NCBI GenBank assembly: GCA_947172415.1
Contig: OX359195.1
Location: 2,971,501 to 3,035,500, forward strand
DNA from: Chondrosia reniformis
Lineage: Eukaryota > Porifera > Demospongiae > Chondrillida > Chondrillidae
Length of the DNA: 64,000 bases
Direction: 5' to 3'
Shown here: positions 1 through 12,200 of the stretch, one piece after another
How positions within the stretch are numbered: position 1 is the first letter of the stretch
Layout of the letters: each line of letters starts with the position of its first letter
Translations under genes and position numbers: made by a program
Notes under the pieces: generated by a model
Database searches by the model: none
Seen by the model: the letters and a program-made list of their open reading frames with translations, nothing else
Told to the model about the DNA's origin: nothing

Positions 1-985
1 GGGCTGTGTCTAATGCAGCTTGCAATTGTCAGCTTGTTCTGATAAATAGATCACCACACTAAATAGTATACAGGGAAAAGAATCACTTAGCTGGTAGTTA
101 ATAGGGAGGCAAGCATATAACATTACTGTTGCAATTGTACACATACGTACGTAGCTCAGCAGCAGATCTAGAGCAGACTATAATATTGACCAGACCAGGG
201 CCTTGGGGATACTATTTGGGAAAAATAGCCATTAATGGTCAACCCACTCACACAATATGAACAACCTTTGCCATGAACTATTCACATGCTTCCCTATTAA
301 CTATATATACCAGAGAAGTGATTGGTCTCTTATACTGTATGTATATATACTTATACTGACCTAGTACTTGAATGGTAATAGAATGAACTACGTATACTCA
401 TATGGAATATGTATGTATGTATTATATGTTGCATATACAGATAATGAGTTTCATTATTTGCATTTTTGCTGTAAAGAATAGTATATATGGGCAATCCTGC
501 AGGTATACATAAATGACTCCCTGTTAACTTGAATAGTACAGCTAGCTATAGGTTTGTGTGTACGTATTACACATCATGATAATGGCATCCAATTAAGCTC
601 TTCCATAGCATCAGTGGCAGAAGAAATTCTAGGTTTGTTAAGAATAATTCGAGCAGCATAGTGTTGAAGCCTTTGGGAGTGGAATTGTCAGCACAACTAG
701 GCGCAGCATGCAGTAGTCAAATGTGGAGACAATGTAGGTCAATAGAAGATCTTTAAGGCACTAGAAGGTATAAGAACCAATTGCAAGACTTTTTAATAGA
801 GATATTAGAGATATTAACACTCCCAGGAGGGTCATTTGATAAATATCATGTATATGGCACCTTAAATGACCACAAACTCCCACATCACTTGTATATAGAG
901 AAGTGAGAATCACTGTCAGCTACGTATAGTAGCTAAAGCCTCAAGAGATTGCCTGTATATACGAGAAACTTTATAAAGCTGAAAA
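1..985. other. No gene recognised
   Basis: AT-rich sequence with many short TATA and TACGTA stretches. I see no ORF with recognisable protein features and no RNA gene. The last 20 bases before the ATG at 986 resemble the sequence just before exon 1 of the large SRCR gene at 8959. Confidence 0.5.
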
Positions 986-1222
986 ATGGGAGTGACCGAG
1001 AAGTTCCTGGTTTCATCTTTTATTATCACATTTGCCATCACAGAAGCTACCTACTGTCAAGCCAAGAACAAGGAAAGCTTGAGTGCCAAGACATTTCTGT
1101 TGCATAAGCTTCTGGAAGAGATGGAAAGGCCAGCTTTTGATCAATGTTGCAATGCAACAGACATGGAATTGAAGGAGGATATCAAAAGACTTGAAAGAGG
1201 AAGTTGCAAGGATCAACTGTAG
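986..1222 (+). CDS. Small secreted-protein ORF resembling exon 1 of the SRCR gene
   Basis: A 78-codon ORF. It starts with a signal-peptide-like segment (MGVTEKFLVSSFIITFAITEA), followed by a short helical stretch and a Cys-Cys-Asn motif. Exon 1 of the large gene at 8959 has the same plan: signal peptide, a lysine/leucine/glutamate helix (LSxKxxLxxKLLxExER), then CCN. The DNA around both start codons is also alike (ATGG, a short gap, then TTCCTGGT). It is probably a paralogous first exon or a remnant of one. No good splice donor lies before its stop codon, so it could be a tiny secreted protein or a dead copy. Function unknown. Confidence 0.4.
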   Translation: MGVTEKFLVSSFIITFAITEATYCQAKNKESLSAKTFLLHKLLEEMERPAFDQCCNATDMELKEDIKRLERGSCKDQL

Positions 1223-1745
1223 CACTAGTAAGAGGAAATCTTATATACTGAGTGTGATAATTTACCTATGGGCTAAGACAAGGTACAATGTTTATATAGG
1301 GTTTGGGGGTCGATCAGTTGGCTCATTAGTGTTGAATGTATGCTATTATATATACATGCAGTCACTTAGGAACATCATTAGATTAGTTAAAATTTAGCTA
1401 TAGGGGTACAATTATAAGGCATTGTTTACAGATTAATTTTGCGTACAATAAAAAGGGTAAGCAAGAATTAAAATGCTTACAAATATATATATATATATAC
1501 CCAATACAAGTATAAACAGAAAATATATATCAAGAATATGTTAGTACTTGTTAATATCCTAATGTAATGCAATTAAATTCTCCTAACAGGCTCATTTGAG
1601 CCATACCTTACATCACTCACTGGTACCTTATGACTTTTCCTTAGGGATAGGCTGCCTTATAGCGATCAACACGTAACAAGCGCTAAACTAATAAAGAATT
1701 TTCGTTTTCAATCGTTAAGAGTGAATGCGTCATTTAGTGTTATCG
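1223..1745. other. No gene recognised
   Basis: AT-rich spacer with a short (AT)n run near 1484-1499. No coding signal seen. Confidence 0.45.
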
Positions 1746-1754
1746 GTTACACAC

Positions 1755-3242
1755 TAGTCTGATGAAATCAGACCCAAAACTTACGCAATACTTGCTCCAG
1801 TAAGGGTCTGACAACTTACGGCCGGTTTGCTGTTGCACGGTCGCGAATTAACACCGACCATTCTGTGGTCAAACACCTTCCATATTTGGTAACTGGAATG
1901 TAAACATTGCCGTTAATAATTAACAAGTGTGTAAAGTACCAGACTAAAAATGGCAGTCCACTGAAGTTATAGAAGAAATCCACGCAGAAAAATCCTTTCT
2001 GTTGTTGTTCTTAAAAGTTGGCTGGGGCTTCAATGGATGGTTTGTCCTTCCACTATCACTGAAGAGATCTGCTTGACTTAGCAGCTGTGAAGCTTTTCGA
2101 ATGTCTGGAGACAGGTCAGGCGACTTGTGTGTTCCAGGGCTATAGTGGTCATCAAAACTGCTGCAAATCGACTTAAGTTAGAGATTTGAAGAAATACCTA
2201 TCAGAGGCTGGTTCAAACTTGACAGAAAACACCATCTTGCGGACTGGGCGTATTCTGGATATTCTCAAGTCGATTTGCAGCCGTTTTGATGACCACTATA
2301 GCCCTAGTCTGATGAAATCAGACCCAAAACTTGCGCAATACTTGCTCCAGTAAGGGTCTGACAACTTACGGCCGGTTTGCTGTTGCACGGTCGCAATTAA
2401 CACCGACCATTCTGTGGTCAAACACCTTCCATATTTGGTAACTGGAATGTAAACATTGCCGTCCTTATTAATAATTAACAAGTGTGTAAAGTACAAGACT
2501 AAAAATGGCAGTCCACTGGAAGTTGTAGAAGAAATCCACGCAGCAAAATCCTTTCTGTTGTTGTTCTTAAAAGTTGGCTGGGGCTTCAATGGATGGTTTG
2601 TCCTTCCACTATCACTGAAGAGATCTGCTTGACTTAGCAGCTGTGAAGCTTTTCGAATGTCTGGAGACAAATCAGGTGACTTGTGTGTTCCAGGGCTATA
2701 GTGGTCATCAAAACGGCTGCAAATCGACTTGAGAATATCCAGAATACGCCCAGTCCGCAAGATGGTGTTTTCTGTCAAGTTTGAACCAGCCTCTGATAGG
2801 TATTTCTTCAAATCTCTAACTTAAGTCGATTTGCAGCAGTTTTGATGACCACTATAGCCCTGGAACACACAAGTCGCCTGACCTGTCTCCAGACATTCGA
2901 AAAGCTTCACAGCTGCTAAGTCAAGCAGATCTCTTCAGTGATAGTGGAAGGACAAACCATCCATTGAAGCCCCAGCCAACTTTTAAGAACAACAACAGAA
3001 AGGATTTTTCTGCGTGGATTTCTTCTATAACTTCAGTGGACTGCCATTTTTAGTCTGGTACTTTACACACTTGTTAATTATTAACGGCAATGTTTACATT
3101 CCAGTTACCAAATATGGAAGGTGTTTGACCACAGAATGGTCGGTGTTAATTCGCGACCGTGCAACAGCAAACCGGCCGTAAGTTGTCAGACCCTTACTGG
3201 AGCAAGTATTGCGCAAGTTTTGGGTCTGATTTCATCAGACTA
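1755..3242. mobile_element. Nested palindromic (foldback/Mutator-like) element with 9-bp target duplication
   Basis: The two ends are inverted copies of about 548 bases, starting TAGTCTGATG on the left and ending CATCAGACTA on the right. The middle (2306 to about 2694) is another copy of part of the same arm. Written as blocks, the order is rc(A) b rc(A) rc(b) A. A perfect 9-bp direct repeat, GTTACACAC, flanks it at 1746-1754 and 3243-3251, as expected of a target-site duplication. Long inverted arms plus a 9-bp duplication fit foldback or Mutator-like elements. No transposase is present, so it is non-autonomous. Confidence 0.75.
2296..2811 (-). pseudogene. Unrecognised protein fragment carried by the palindromic element
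   Basis: This open stretch of 171 codons is the longest of several copies of the same coding-like sequence inside the palindrome. Partial copies lie in both orientations at about 1757-2305 and 2822-3242. I do not recognise the protein. It has a hydrophobic patch (GLPFLVLYFTHLLI) and ends at the element terminus, where the inverted-repeat sequence itself supplies the last codons. It may be a captured host or transposon segment. A function cannot be given. Confidence 0.3.
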
Positions 3243-3319
3243 GTTACACACCGGAAGGAATTTAAAATCGTCCATTGTTAAATTGGTTATAGCATCCTTT
3301 GGCTTAATTGATTTACATA

Positions 3320-3620
3320 GAGATAGATAGATAGATATTTTTATTTGTCATCAGGAGTGCTGCATCCACATCATCGGTGGATTTTCATGCAGGTCCTGGA
3401 TCAAGTACAATGCAAAAAGATAGAGAGTGAATGCATAATGTTAATGAGGAAATATAATAAATAGATTTAAAGAGTTTAAATGGATATAGATTAAGTTCAT
3501 GGAATTAATTCACATTTGTACAGTTCAAGTTGGCTAGGGCTCTTCTGAATGATTTTGCATCTCTAATGTCTTTGATAGCAGATGGCAGACAGTTAAAATG
3601 ATATGCCCCTTGATACATAT
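3320..3620 (-). mobile_element. 3' end of a non-LTR retrotransposon
   Basis: On the minus strand an open stretch from about 3618 to the TAA at 3505-3507 reads GAYHFNCLPSAIKDIRDA and ends ALANLNCTNVN-stop. This is typical of the extreme C-terminus of CR1/L2-like reverse transcriptases (LPSxI followed by a short basic helix). A 3' UTR and a tail of ATCT tetranucleotides (plus-strand GATA repeats near 3320-3336) follow. The rest of the element is missing, as in 5'-truncated insertions. Confidence 0.6.
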
Positions 3621-3715
3621 CGTATATAATCATCTCGCTTCGTATCATTGTCTTATAATCGTCTCACTTCGTATCCTATTATTGTTTTATTTAATCGTCT
3701 CACTTCGTACGTATT
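3617..3715. repeat. Short tandem repeat, about 32 bp x 3
   Basis: Three imperfect copies of a unit containing AATCGTCTCACTTCGTAT lie in a row, directly upstream (in minus-strand sense) of the retrotransposon end. Confidence 0.55.
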
Positions 3716-4245
3716 GTATTATACAATTAATGTAAAGCTATAAAATGATTCACTTCTCTAGCTATGGTCGAATACTTACTTTTTACGTACCTTTTGTTAA
3801 CGAATAATTCGTATGCAGCAACTCTTGCAAAGCTGCAAAGGAACTTCAGAGCAATCTGATTATCGACTGATATCCCTCTTGCCTTTTTGGGGGGCATAAT
3901 CTTCTCTGTTGTAGACGAAAATTCGAAAATTGGCGATCCTTAGTGTGAATAACACCTTACGGCGATCCTCGATCACTTGCGTCAACATACATACATACAT
4001 GTATATATCCCAGTTACACAACTTAGGATTTGCGCAATATTAACATCCGGCTATAAAATTTCACCGTTTGCGTTTCAAATGTGTAAATCATCCCATGAAT
4101 AAACTTATTTGCTAATGAATATGATTTAAATGTTAAGAAATGGCGTCTGTTGCAGAAGTGAAGGAAAATTGCCTATGCGCTTAAGTTAGAAGATCCTCAT
4201 AGTCGTGTAGTCAGCTTCAATGGATTCAGTGAGTGTCATTTAGTA

Positions 4246-4385
4246 AAAATTAAGAAGTCCGTTTGCGTCTGAGCTTTATTTCCCAAGATATGAAAGATTA
4301 AATAGCATTTACTAATCTATTAAAAGTGTATTTTCACAGTTTTCTTCTCAACGGATGGGCGAATCGAAACGGACTTCTTAATTTT
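4246..4385. repeat. Perfect 19-bp inverted repeat (MITE- or hairpin-like)
   Basis: AAAATTAAGAAGTCCGTTT at 4246-4264 is exactly complementary to 4367-4385. The spacer is 102 bases with no coding content. It may be a small inverted-repeat element. No clear target duplication was found. Confidence 0.55.
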
Positions 4386-5292
4386 GTTAGAATACATTGT
4401 AACCTTTCCAATAAAGTATAGAACGTAGTTCTAGCTTTTTCCTAGACTAAGCGCATAGTGTCTGAGAGTTTTAAAATCGGCCCTTTTTAACACGTTATAT
4501 CTTCGATATTGGTTGTTCAATCTCGCTCAAATTTTTGAATTCGCTGACATTTAAATAAGCGCTTCGATGTATACCAGTTTAAGTTAGCAAATCGTTTCTG
4601 TTAGAACGAAACTTGCTTTTAAAAGTGTTTATAAAAAAAACGTAAAAACACGCAGATCAGTCATATGGCACCTGTATGTATATACAAGGATTTGTAATAA
4701 TGCATACTATTAATAGAATATATATTTAGCTTGAGTTGTGATGAACAGTTTGGATCTCATATTAAAATGAAAAAAATGGAACCAGGTATAGGTATATCGT
4801 GCACCTATATATATTATACTGATACTTTATATGCATACATATATACAGTCACATTCCTATTTGGTACGTATGTGTTTTTATATGCATGCAGCATGACCTA
4901 AGAGTTGAAGCATCTATGACATTTATATAAAGTGTAATATTTGAGACTTAGTGATCATCATCTATGAATATTTCTGGGATATAGATGAGCCTTTTTGTAG
5001 CTCCAAAGGTGCCCCTATATTGTTTTCAGAAATTATGTTAACATATGGCTTCCTGTTCGTAACCTTGTATTATATATTTTTTTATTATTAATATTTTTTT
5101 ATTTATATTAGGTTACCTTAGTATATTGTAACTTGTACTGTATATATACATTCAATAAAGTGAATATTTGATATAAGGAACTAATTTTGTCCCTTTGAGC
5201 TTCACTATACCACTGTATATATATATAACTTGTACTGTATATATATGTATAAATAAAACAAAATTTCGCCAGACACTTGTCATAAACAATAT

Positions 5293-5650
5293 CATAGAGT
5301 ACGGTAGTACTCTATAGTAGGGATGGCCAGGGAAAAAAATGGCCGCCCTATGTAATGTATGGTGTCATATATTTGTAAAAAATGTCACCAAAATGGCGGA
5401 CACTCGGCTGGCTTTCGTTTTCTAGCTTTAAATTAGCTTTCTCTTCCTTAGCATCGAACGTTTAACCAACGAAAAGGATTTAGAAGCCATATTTCTACGA
5501 GATATGGCCTCGAAAATTGATGGCATAGAACAAGAGTCGACCCGGAATCGGTTAACCGGACATCTAATTTGTACCAGCCAAATAGTTCGAGTTTACTTAG
5601 GGGCGCCCGGCGCCCCACAAGTTTTTTAAACTCGAAATATTTGTTTAACT
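5293..5650. repeat. Dispersed repeat copy
   Basis: It starts with the palindrome-like GAGTACGGTAGTACTC followed by GTAGGGATGGCC. Related starts occur at about 6665, 21285 and, inverted, about 62215-62260. Its right part (about 5545-5650, with a GGGGCGCCCGGCGCCCC palindrome) is inverted relative to 9655-9770. Confidence 0.5.
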
Positions 5651-8600
5651 ATAGTTACCTGACAGGTTTACACCTGTATGGCTGCCACTCAAAGCTATAC
5701 TGGTGAAGGAAGGAAGGTGCATGACAGGAAATTGACCTTTGATTCCTAAGTGTTTATAAGCTCACTAAGTAAAACATATTTAGCAGTTGCTACCATATGA
5801 GAAGGAAAAAGACGTTTATGAAAACTATGAATCCTTATCCAAAGTTTTATGCTCTGTTTTAGTCTACTTTCAAATTAATATAATATCATGGATATGGTGC
5901 TTTTGAAAATGGCCTGCCTGAAGTTGTACAGCCAGTGCAATCATCCTATTGGATGTAGATAACATTGTAAAAATGCCAAAAATATTTGCACAATCAAGTT
6001 AAACTTGACTAAAGGGGAAAGTTTTATCTTAAAGAGAAGTCCTGCAGGTGCTGTGACTGATAAACTTGATACATGTATGAAATAACATCTAATAATAGTC
6101 CTATACTTTAATACCTACTGATGACCTTTACCCACCCAGTATTCACTCCCACTCATATAGTTATTACAAAATTGTAGTGATATACCCACCCTATAACGTG
6201 ATAACATTTTTTTTCCAGATATCATGTGTACCATGCATATGCCTATAACTGGGTCTTATATAGGTATATATAGTACCATTCAAGGTACAAATTTGTAACT
6301 CTCTGGACACCGTCACAGAGCTGTTGTCCAGCAAGCTGTAGAAAACAATGTAGGCTATATTTCAAGTAAAGTACATATACAGTTAATAAATAGTCTAACT
6401 ATTGAATGATGAACTAAAAAGGTTGCAACTTTAAATTTAATTGCAATAGTTTGCAACGTTATATAATTTGATCAGCTGCTGATCAGATAATACCTTTTCA
6501 AATTCCGATGTTTCTACCACAAGGCTTAATTACATACATGGGTCATATATAGTACACTGTCCACATGGGACTAAAGGATCATACATAGCATGTATATTGA
6601 CAACTGACTGGAGCCTATTAGTGGGTGCATTGACAGCTTAAACGGATGTGTGGGGCCGGGTATCAGAGTACGATAGTACTCTCTAAGTAGGAATGTCCAA
6701 ATAAATACAGCTGCCCTGTCCAATGTAACACCTCATAAATCACCAAAGAAAGGATTGGAAGGGAAAGGAATGCCGATTAGAATGTGGTCTCTCTCTGCAT
6801 CAAATGTTTGGATGATATTCATCAAGTATAACAGACTGGTTACCGCAATTCAATCATCATCCAATTATATAGGAGTCCATATTGTGAGACACAAATATGT
6901 ATGCATGAAAGTTCATGAGAGCAATTAATAGCCAAAAGGCTGTATAGAAAACTCTATGACCGGATATATTTGCAGATACAAAGAAAACAATAACACGTGT
7001 ACTATAATAGTGAGAGTTGGTACTAAACAATTGCTCATATGGATGGTGAAGCGTGTGTGCGCATGCCAGCTGCAGATCAGTACATGCTCAGTTCTGTGCA
7101 CCTTTAGGTGTTGCTCCATAATTGTTTCATCTCTATTAGTGGAACAGTGCAGGAGGAGATAGGCCGCAAAGGTTTTACCATTAGCTCCGAGGATACTTAT
7201 TACGTACGTATAATGCATTCTTCACTCATTCGACTGACTGTGTTATCACGTTTTTGTGGAACTTGCCAACACAGCAATACAATAAATTATGTGAAATATT
7301 CAAGTTAGACTATTTAACACCAGGTATAGGGAAACTTCTATAAGTTTTATATATATATGTGTAGAATGTGGTGGGCATAGCTATAGAATACATATTACAT
7401 TTCCAAATTCTTTGTGAGTGGTGCAATAATATTGCTGACTGCATGTAAAAAACCAAATACCAAATATACCAAATATATATATAAATATAAAATTGTTATA
7501 CCAAATAGGTCTATTATATACCACACCATATAAACCAATACTCTCATCACAGTTTTGTAATGATTCTATAATGGCCTGATAGTAAAGACATGTCCAGAAT
7601 TCATGTGTAATGTTTGTATAGCTGCATGGTTGTTCATAAAGATCAGTAAAGACAATGAGAATGCAAAAGTAACACAGCTGATCACATACATACTGTTCCA
7701 AATGGATAAATAAATTATAGTATACTAAGCTAAGTAAAATCTGAAGACTTTCAAAGGTGTATTATCACTCAGTCTGTTGTAATTATCTCAGTTACGAGAC
7801 ATGTATCTTTAATTAAGATGAGAATTCTTATGATTAAAATGACATACAAAGTTACGTTAGTGTTTCTGAATATACCTATGTATATAGCTACTGTATAAAC
7901 TGACCACAGCAAAGATTTCAAAACCTACTGAGATCGGCCAAGTAATATGCAGTCATCACAAGCTCTACCTGTGATGGAGCTCACAGTGTTAACATTGTAA
8001 TATATACAAAAATGCACCAATATATATTTCAGGTTACATACCCCAAGAGCTGTAAGGGAAACTTATACAATTACAACTTGCAAGTCTTGGAATGTGATAC
8101 TGTGTACACCATGTTACATGTCACGTTTCCAAAGGCTAAGAGAGGTGTGATAATGATTGCTTGTGAAACATGTTACATATATACTTCAATCTTTGGACAT
8201 TGATATTATCACCCTATGATATTAGATGAAAAATCTGATGCACCATTTTCATACATGCTATGTCTACTCTTTGTAGTACTATATATGGAACTGACTCATG
8301 CATTCAAAGTCAGTCCGTAGACTTGTTATGCGAAGGCACCTGTAGGTGTTTGTTGCAGAATTGAAGGACTCTGTATTACTTGACTAGAGTGAAGAAACAC
8401 TTACTGTATTAACCATCTTAATTCTATATATATATAACTTGGCTACACTATCTCCTTATGCACTAATAACACTAATCACCAGGTATAATTTTCAGACTAA
8501 TGTATTAACATAGATAATCACTTTTATTCCCTCCATAGTCTATTTTTGTGACTATACAATAAGCCAACCTGCAGCTGGCTGGTCAGTTTCTGTATACTGA

Positions 8601-8958
8601 CTGTCACTCTAATTATTAAGTTCAATACATGTATATAATGTAAAAGTAGAGATATAGCACTGACTGTAGGAGACAATACTTCTAAGTTCATCACATGTAC
8701 AGTAGTGTTTTTTCCCACTATATTTGTTTGATGAGGTGGTGACCATGCATGCTTTAACTGTACACATGATTATCATATTCTTTTATTAGAAGTTTACCCA
8801 CCCACACACATTCTGTGCATAACTTGAACATATATATAATCACAAATCACTGCAAATTTGCTATAAGCTAAACCAGGCTATTAAACTGGTGTATGGTCCA
8901 ACTGAGCTGAAGATCCAGCAGTTGTCAGCTTATAAACGTATTTAATAGCTGCAGGAAA

Positions 8959-9283
8959 ATGGTAAAATTCCTGGTAGCTCTATTGATTTTACTCAATGGA
9001 ATGAACCAGTGGCATGTCATAATTGCATCTTCATCAAGTTGTTCAGCAGGGCTTTCACAAAAAGATGGCCTTGTGGCAAAGTTGCTTCTGGAAAGAGAGA
9101 GGGATCAAAACATCAATTACATTAAGAACAGATTGGACTACTTTGAAGGAGCTGGTAGGGAGTTCTTAGAAACTCTTACAACTGCAATTTTTGGCAGAAT
9201 TGATGAATTGTCATACAAAATTGACGAATTGTTATCAAGAGTAGAGCAGTTGGGTGACTGCTGCAATGGATCCAGCCCTGCAG
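8959..9283 (+). CDS. Exon 1: signal peptide and coiled-coil segment
   Basis: It begins MVKFLVALLILLNG, a strong signal-peptide core. From about residue 35 a charged helical stretch follows with heptad-like spacing (IDELSYKIDELLSRVEQL), then a CCN motif that could form inter-chain disulfides. The helix suggests oligomerisation, as in collectin or ficolin stalks (inference). The donor CAG|GTATAA leaves one base of a codon, and the vWA exon at 11393 supplies the other two to give Asp. Confidence 0.75.
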
Positions 9284-12200
9284 GTATAATCTAGTGCATA
9301 TGTTACATATCATATCTTTAGCCCACAACATGTAGAATATGTTGGGCAATTAAGCCTATATCTGAGTCCAAATGTACATCCATCAGATTTTTAAGGATTG
9401 TGCATTTTAGGCAGAGCCTGTATGCTACTTATCTGCTGGTTAGGCTCTTTCTTATATAGCTCAGAAGGCAGAGTATCAGAATCCAAAACGGACAATTGCA
9501 AGTTGGATTCTTGCAGAACTCCACTTTTCCTCATGCAGGCTATTTTTTCTCATAGACTAACTTCTGACGGTACATACAGTCGTCATTATTTAATTAAAAG
9601 GGAATAGGCAAACCTACAAGGTGTTGAATGTGCTCTAAACAAAGTAAATTATTTTTTCAAAAAACAAATATTTCGAGTTTAAAAAACTGCTGGGGCACCT
9701 GGCGCCCCCAAACTCGGACTATTTGCGGTTCTTAGATGTCCGGTTATTCCGGTCGTCTAGCTAGTCTAGCTACTTATTCATCCGCGCGTGGGCAAACGAA
9801 AAGTAGGGTCTAGCAGAAAATGTAAATTCCACACCTCGCAACCAATCCAGGATGTACGAAGGATATAATCGTTTACTTAAAGATTTCGATGTTGCAGATA
9901 AACGAATATGTCGAGCGGGTCAGAGTCGATCCTTCCGATGAATACTTGCTGCGTCTGCTCTGTGACGCAGTTCCCATCCATAGGGTACGAAGTCAGTGCT
10001 CTTGTTCATTGTGATGCCACCCTCAGGCTTTCCTCGGGTATATTTTTCGGACCGCGTCGGACCGAACCGACCAATACAAAAGATAGGACGGTCGGAATTA
10101 TTGCGTAACCGGTATAAATGTCGGACCACTGGTATAAATTCTGACCGTGGTCAGACCATGTAGACGTTAACCGGTGATATGAAGTACTCTCGCGCTAGAT
10201 CTGCACAACCCAATACATGCATGCACATGTGCGAACCCGGTACAAAGAAGTGAAACTCATGTTATTGTGAATATCCTAGAACGTAACTTCACACTCATCG
10301 TGGTGTAAACCAGGTTTCACATAGTACGTAAAGTACGAAGTGCGAACTTACGACTTATTTCGCTTGCCTGAGCATGGTTCGATGAGACGATGGAAGATCC
10401 TGAGCCGCCTAACCCTGTTCCTCATCTGAATCTTAATTGCTGGCCCCACAGACTGCAATGAACGTATATAACCGACATCATCCAATCAGGGTTCTACCTA
10501 GGATGCAAATTTTTGGGGGGAGGGGGGAAGAAGCGCAAGAGATAGGGGGGTTTGGGGGTTGAGATTGATTCTGACATGAGAACTTTCTCAATGCCATTTT
10601 TAAATTGCAACTAGGTAATTTTTTTTTGGGTGGGGGGGAAGCTGGAGTGGTTGGGGGAGAAGTTTGTAGATTGAACCCTGCCCAATAGTACATTCCACAC
10701 GAGGGAGCAGTAGTTAAAATAGGAAGCAATCTTAGACCAACAGAAAGTAATAAGGCTTTTCGTGGAAGAAATCTAGAGATTCTGCGCAATAGCCGCCCCC
10801 ATGTAAACTCCAACTACTTGCTGGTTCTTAGAGATATCCGGTTAACCGTTTCCGGTAGTTACTTTATTGTTTGGGCACACTAGCTATAGCCCGATAGTTG
10901 AAGTGTGCCCAAACACAGAATTTAAAGTGATGTGTAAGTATGGTTAAGTTTCTTCAATTTCAGTATGTGACGCTGTTCTGTATGATAATATAAGCTTTAT
11001 CACATGATCACTGTTTCGTTAGATGTACTATTACCCTGCTATCCCTACTTCTAATACCATATCTTGGTCTATGGAAGAGAATCTCGAGTAATAGCCATTA
11101 TTCTGAGTAGATTAACTAGTGTTGGACCAGTCAGTGTTATAAAACTAGGACAAATCTGGATAATTAATTATAACTGATTATGAAAATATTATATTTATAC
11201 GGTATTCCCAGGACTCCTTGTATGACGAACATATATATAAACCACAAGCTGTATACTAATATTAATTGGTGCATGACTATTCTTTAAGCTATTATTGTTA
11301 TTATTCGTTGTTATTGTTGCCAGGATCATTGTCCCATGTGGTACTGCACATACATACATACATGGACCAATCTAATATATTTCTGCATGTAGATAACTGC
11401 AGCATGGGATGCGCTGATGTCATTTTCTTAGTGGATGGTTCAGGAAGTATTGGAGCTACCGATTTTGCAGAAGAAATCAATTTTGTTGCTGACTTGATTG
11501 ACTCTTTGCCTTCAGATGTTCATAGTGGAGTGATAGTATTTAGCTCCAATGTTGAAGATATGTATTCACTGACAAATAATCCATCGTTAGCAACTATCCG
11601 AAGTCTTAATTACCCTGGTGGTGGAACGTCAATTGGCAATGCTATTACAGTGGCCATAGATGAATTTACCATGAATGGAAGGTCTGGTTGTGTAGATCAC
11701 CTAATTGTTTTGACTGACGGAATATCTGGTGATGATGTCACTCTACCTTCAACAGACGCACGAACAAGTGGAATTATAACTTATAGTATTGGTATTGGTG
11801 GCCGTGTAGACCAAGCTGAGTTGCTGCTGATAGCAGGACATCACAGCAGACTGTTTAATGCCTCTATTTCATCGTTGAGGCTTCTACACAACGATATCAC
11901 AAATGGCATTTGCAATAGTTCTCGTAAGTTGTATTTAATATGAATAATGAAAATATTAGGATATCATCAAATGTCTGTTCATTGATTACAAGTTATATAA
12001 TAACAGTAATATGTGTACATATCAGTCATTTGCTAAAATGTATACAATATGTAAATACACCATTATTATCTACAGACACCAATTTAACAATTCCCCCATT
12101 CCAAGTTCGATTGGTTGGAGGTACCACTGAATATGAAGGACGTGTTGAAGTTAGATATCATGGCATTTGGGGAACTGTGTGTGATGATTATTGGGATTTA

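Larger units (their letters stand above)
3721..8958. other. Long intergenic stretch; only repeats seen
   Basis: No ORF here has recognisable domains. The stretch holds a 19-bp perfect inverted repeat (4246-4385) and dispersed repeat copies near 5293-5650 and 6660-6770. Both copies begin with a short palindrome around GAGTAC..GTACTC and continue into AGTAGGxATG. The open frames near 7000 and 7500 overlap on opposite strands and look random. Confidence 0.45.
9284..11392. other. Intron 1 (2.1 kb), repeat-filled
   Basis: It holds a dispersed repeat at about 9655-9790 (an inverted relative of 5545-5650), a guanine-rich tract (10515-10645), a perfect hairpin (10869-10914) and, after the hairpin, a repeat shared with about 61560-61690. 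No further coding exon was recognised. Confidence 0.5.

Noticed and set aside
1755..1800. CTGATGA at the palindrome end considered as a hammerhead core
   Set aside because: It forms a simple TCTGATGAAATCAGA hairpin. No GAAA box or GUH site in the right place, unlike the motif at 17677-17768.
6925..7701. ORFs of 66-106 codons on both strands
   Set aside because: They overlap each other, have AT-driven composition and show no motif or splice context.
8925..8960. TTATAAA just upstream of the ATG at 8959 as a TATA box
   Set aside because: It is about 20 bases from the ATG, too close for a transcription start between them with a normal leader. Kept only as evidence of similarity with the 986 ORF.
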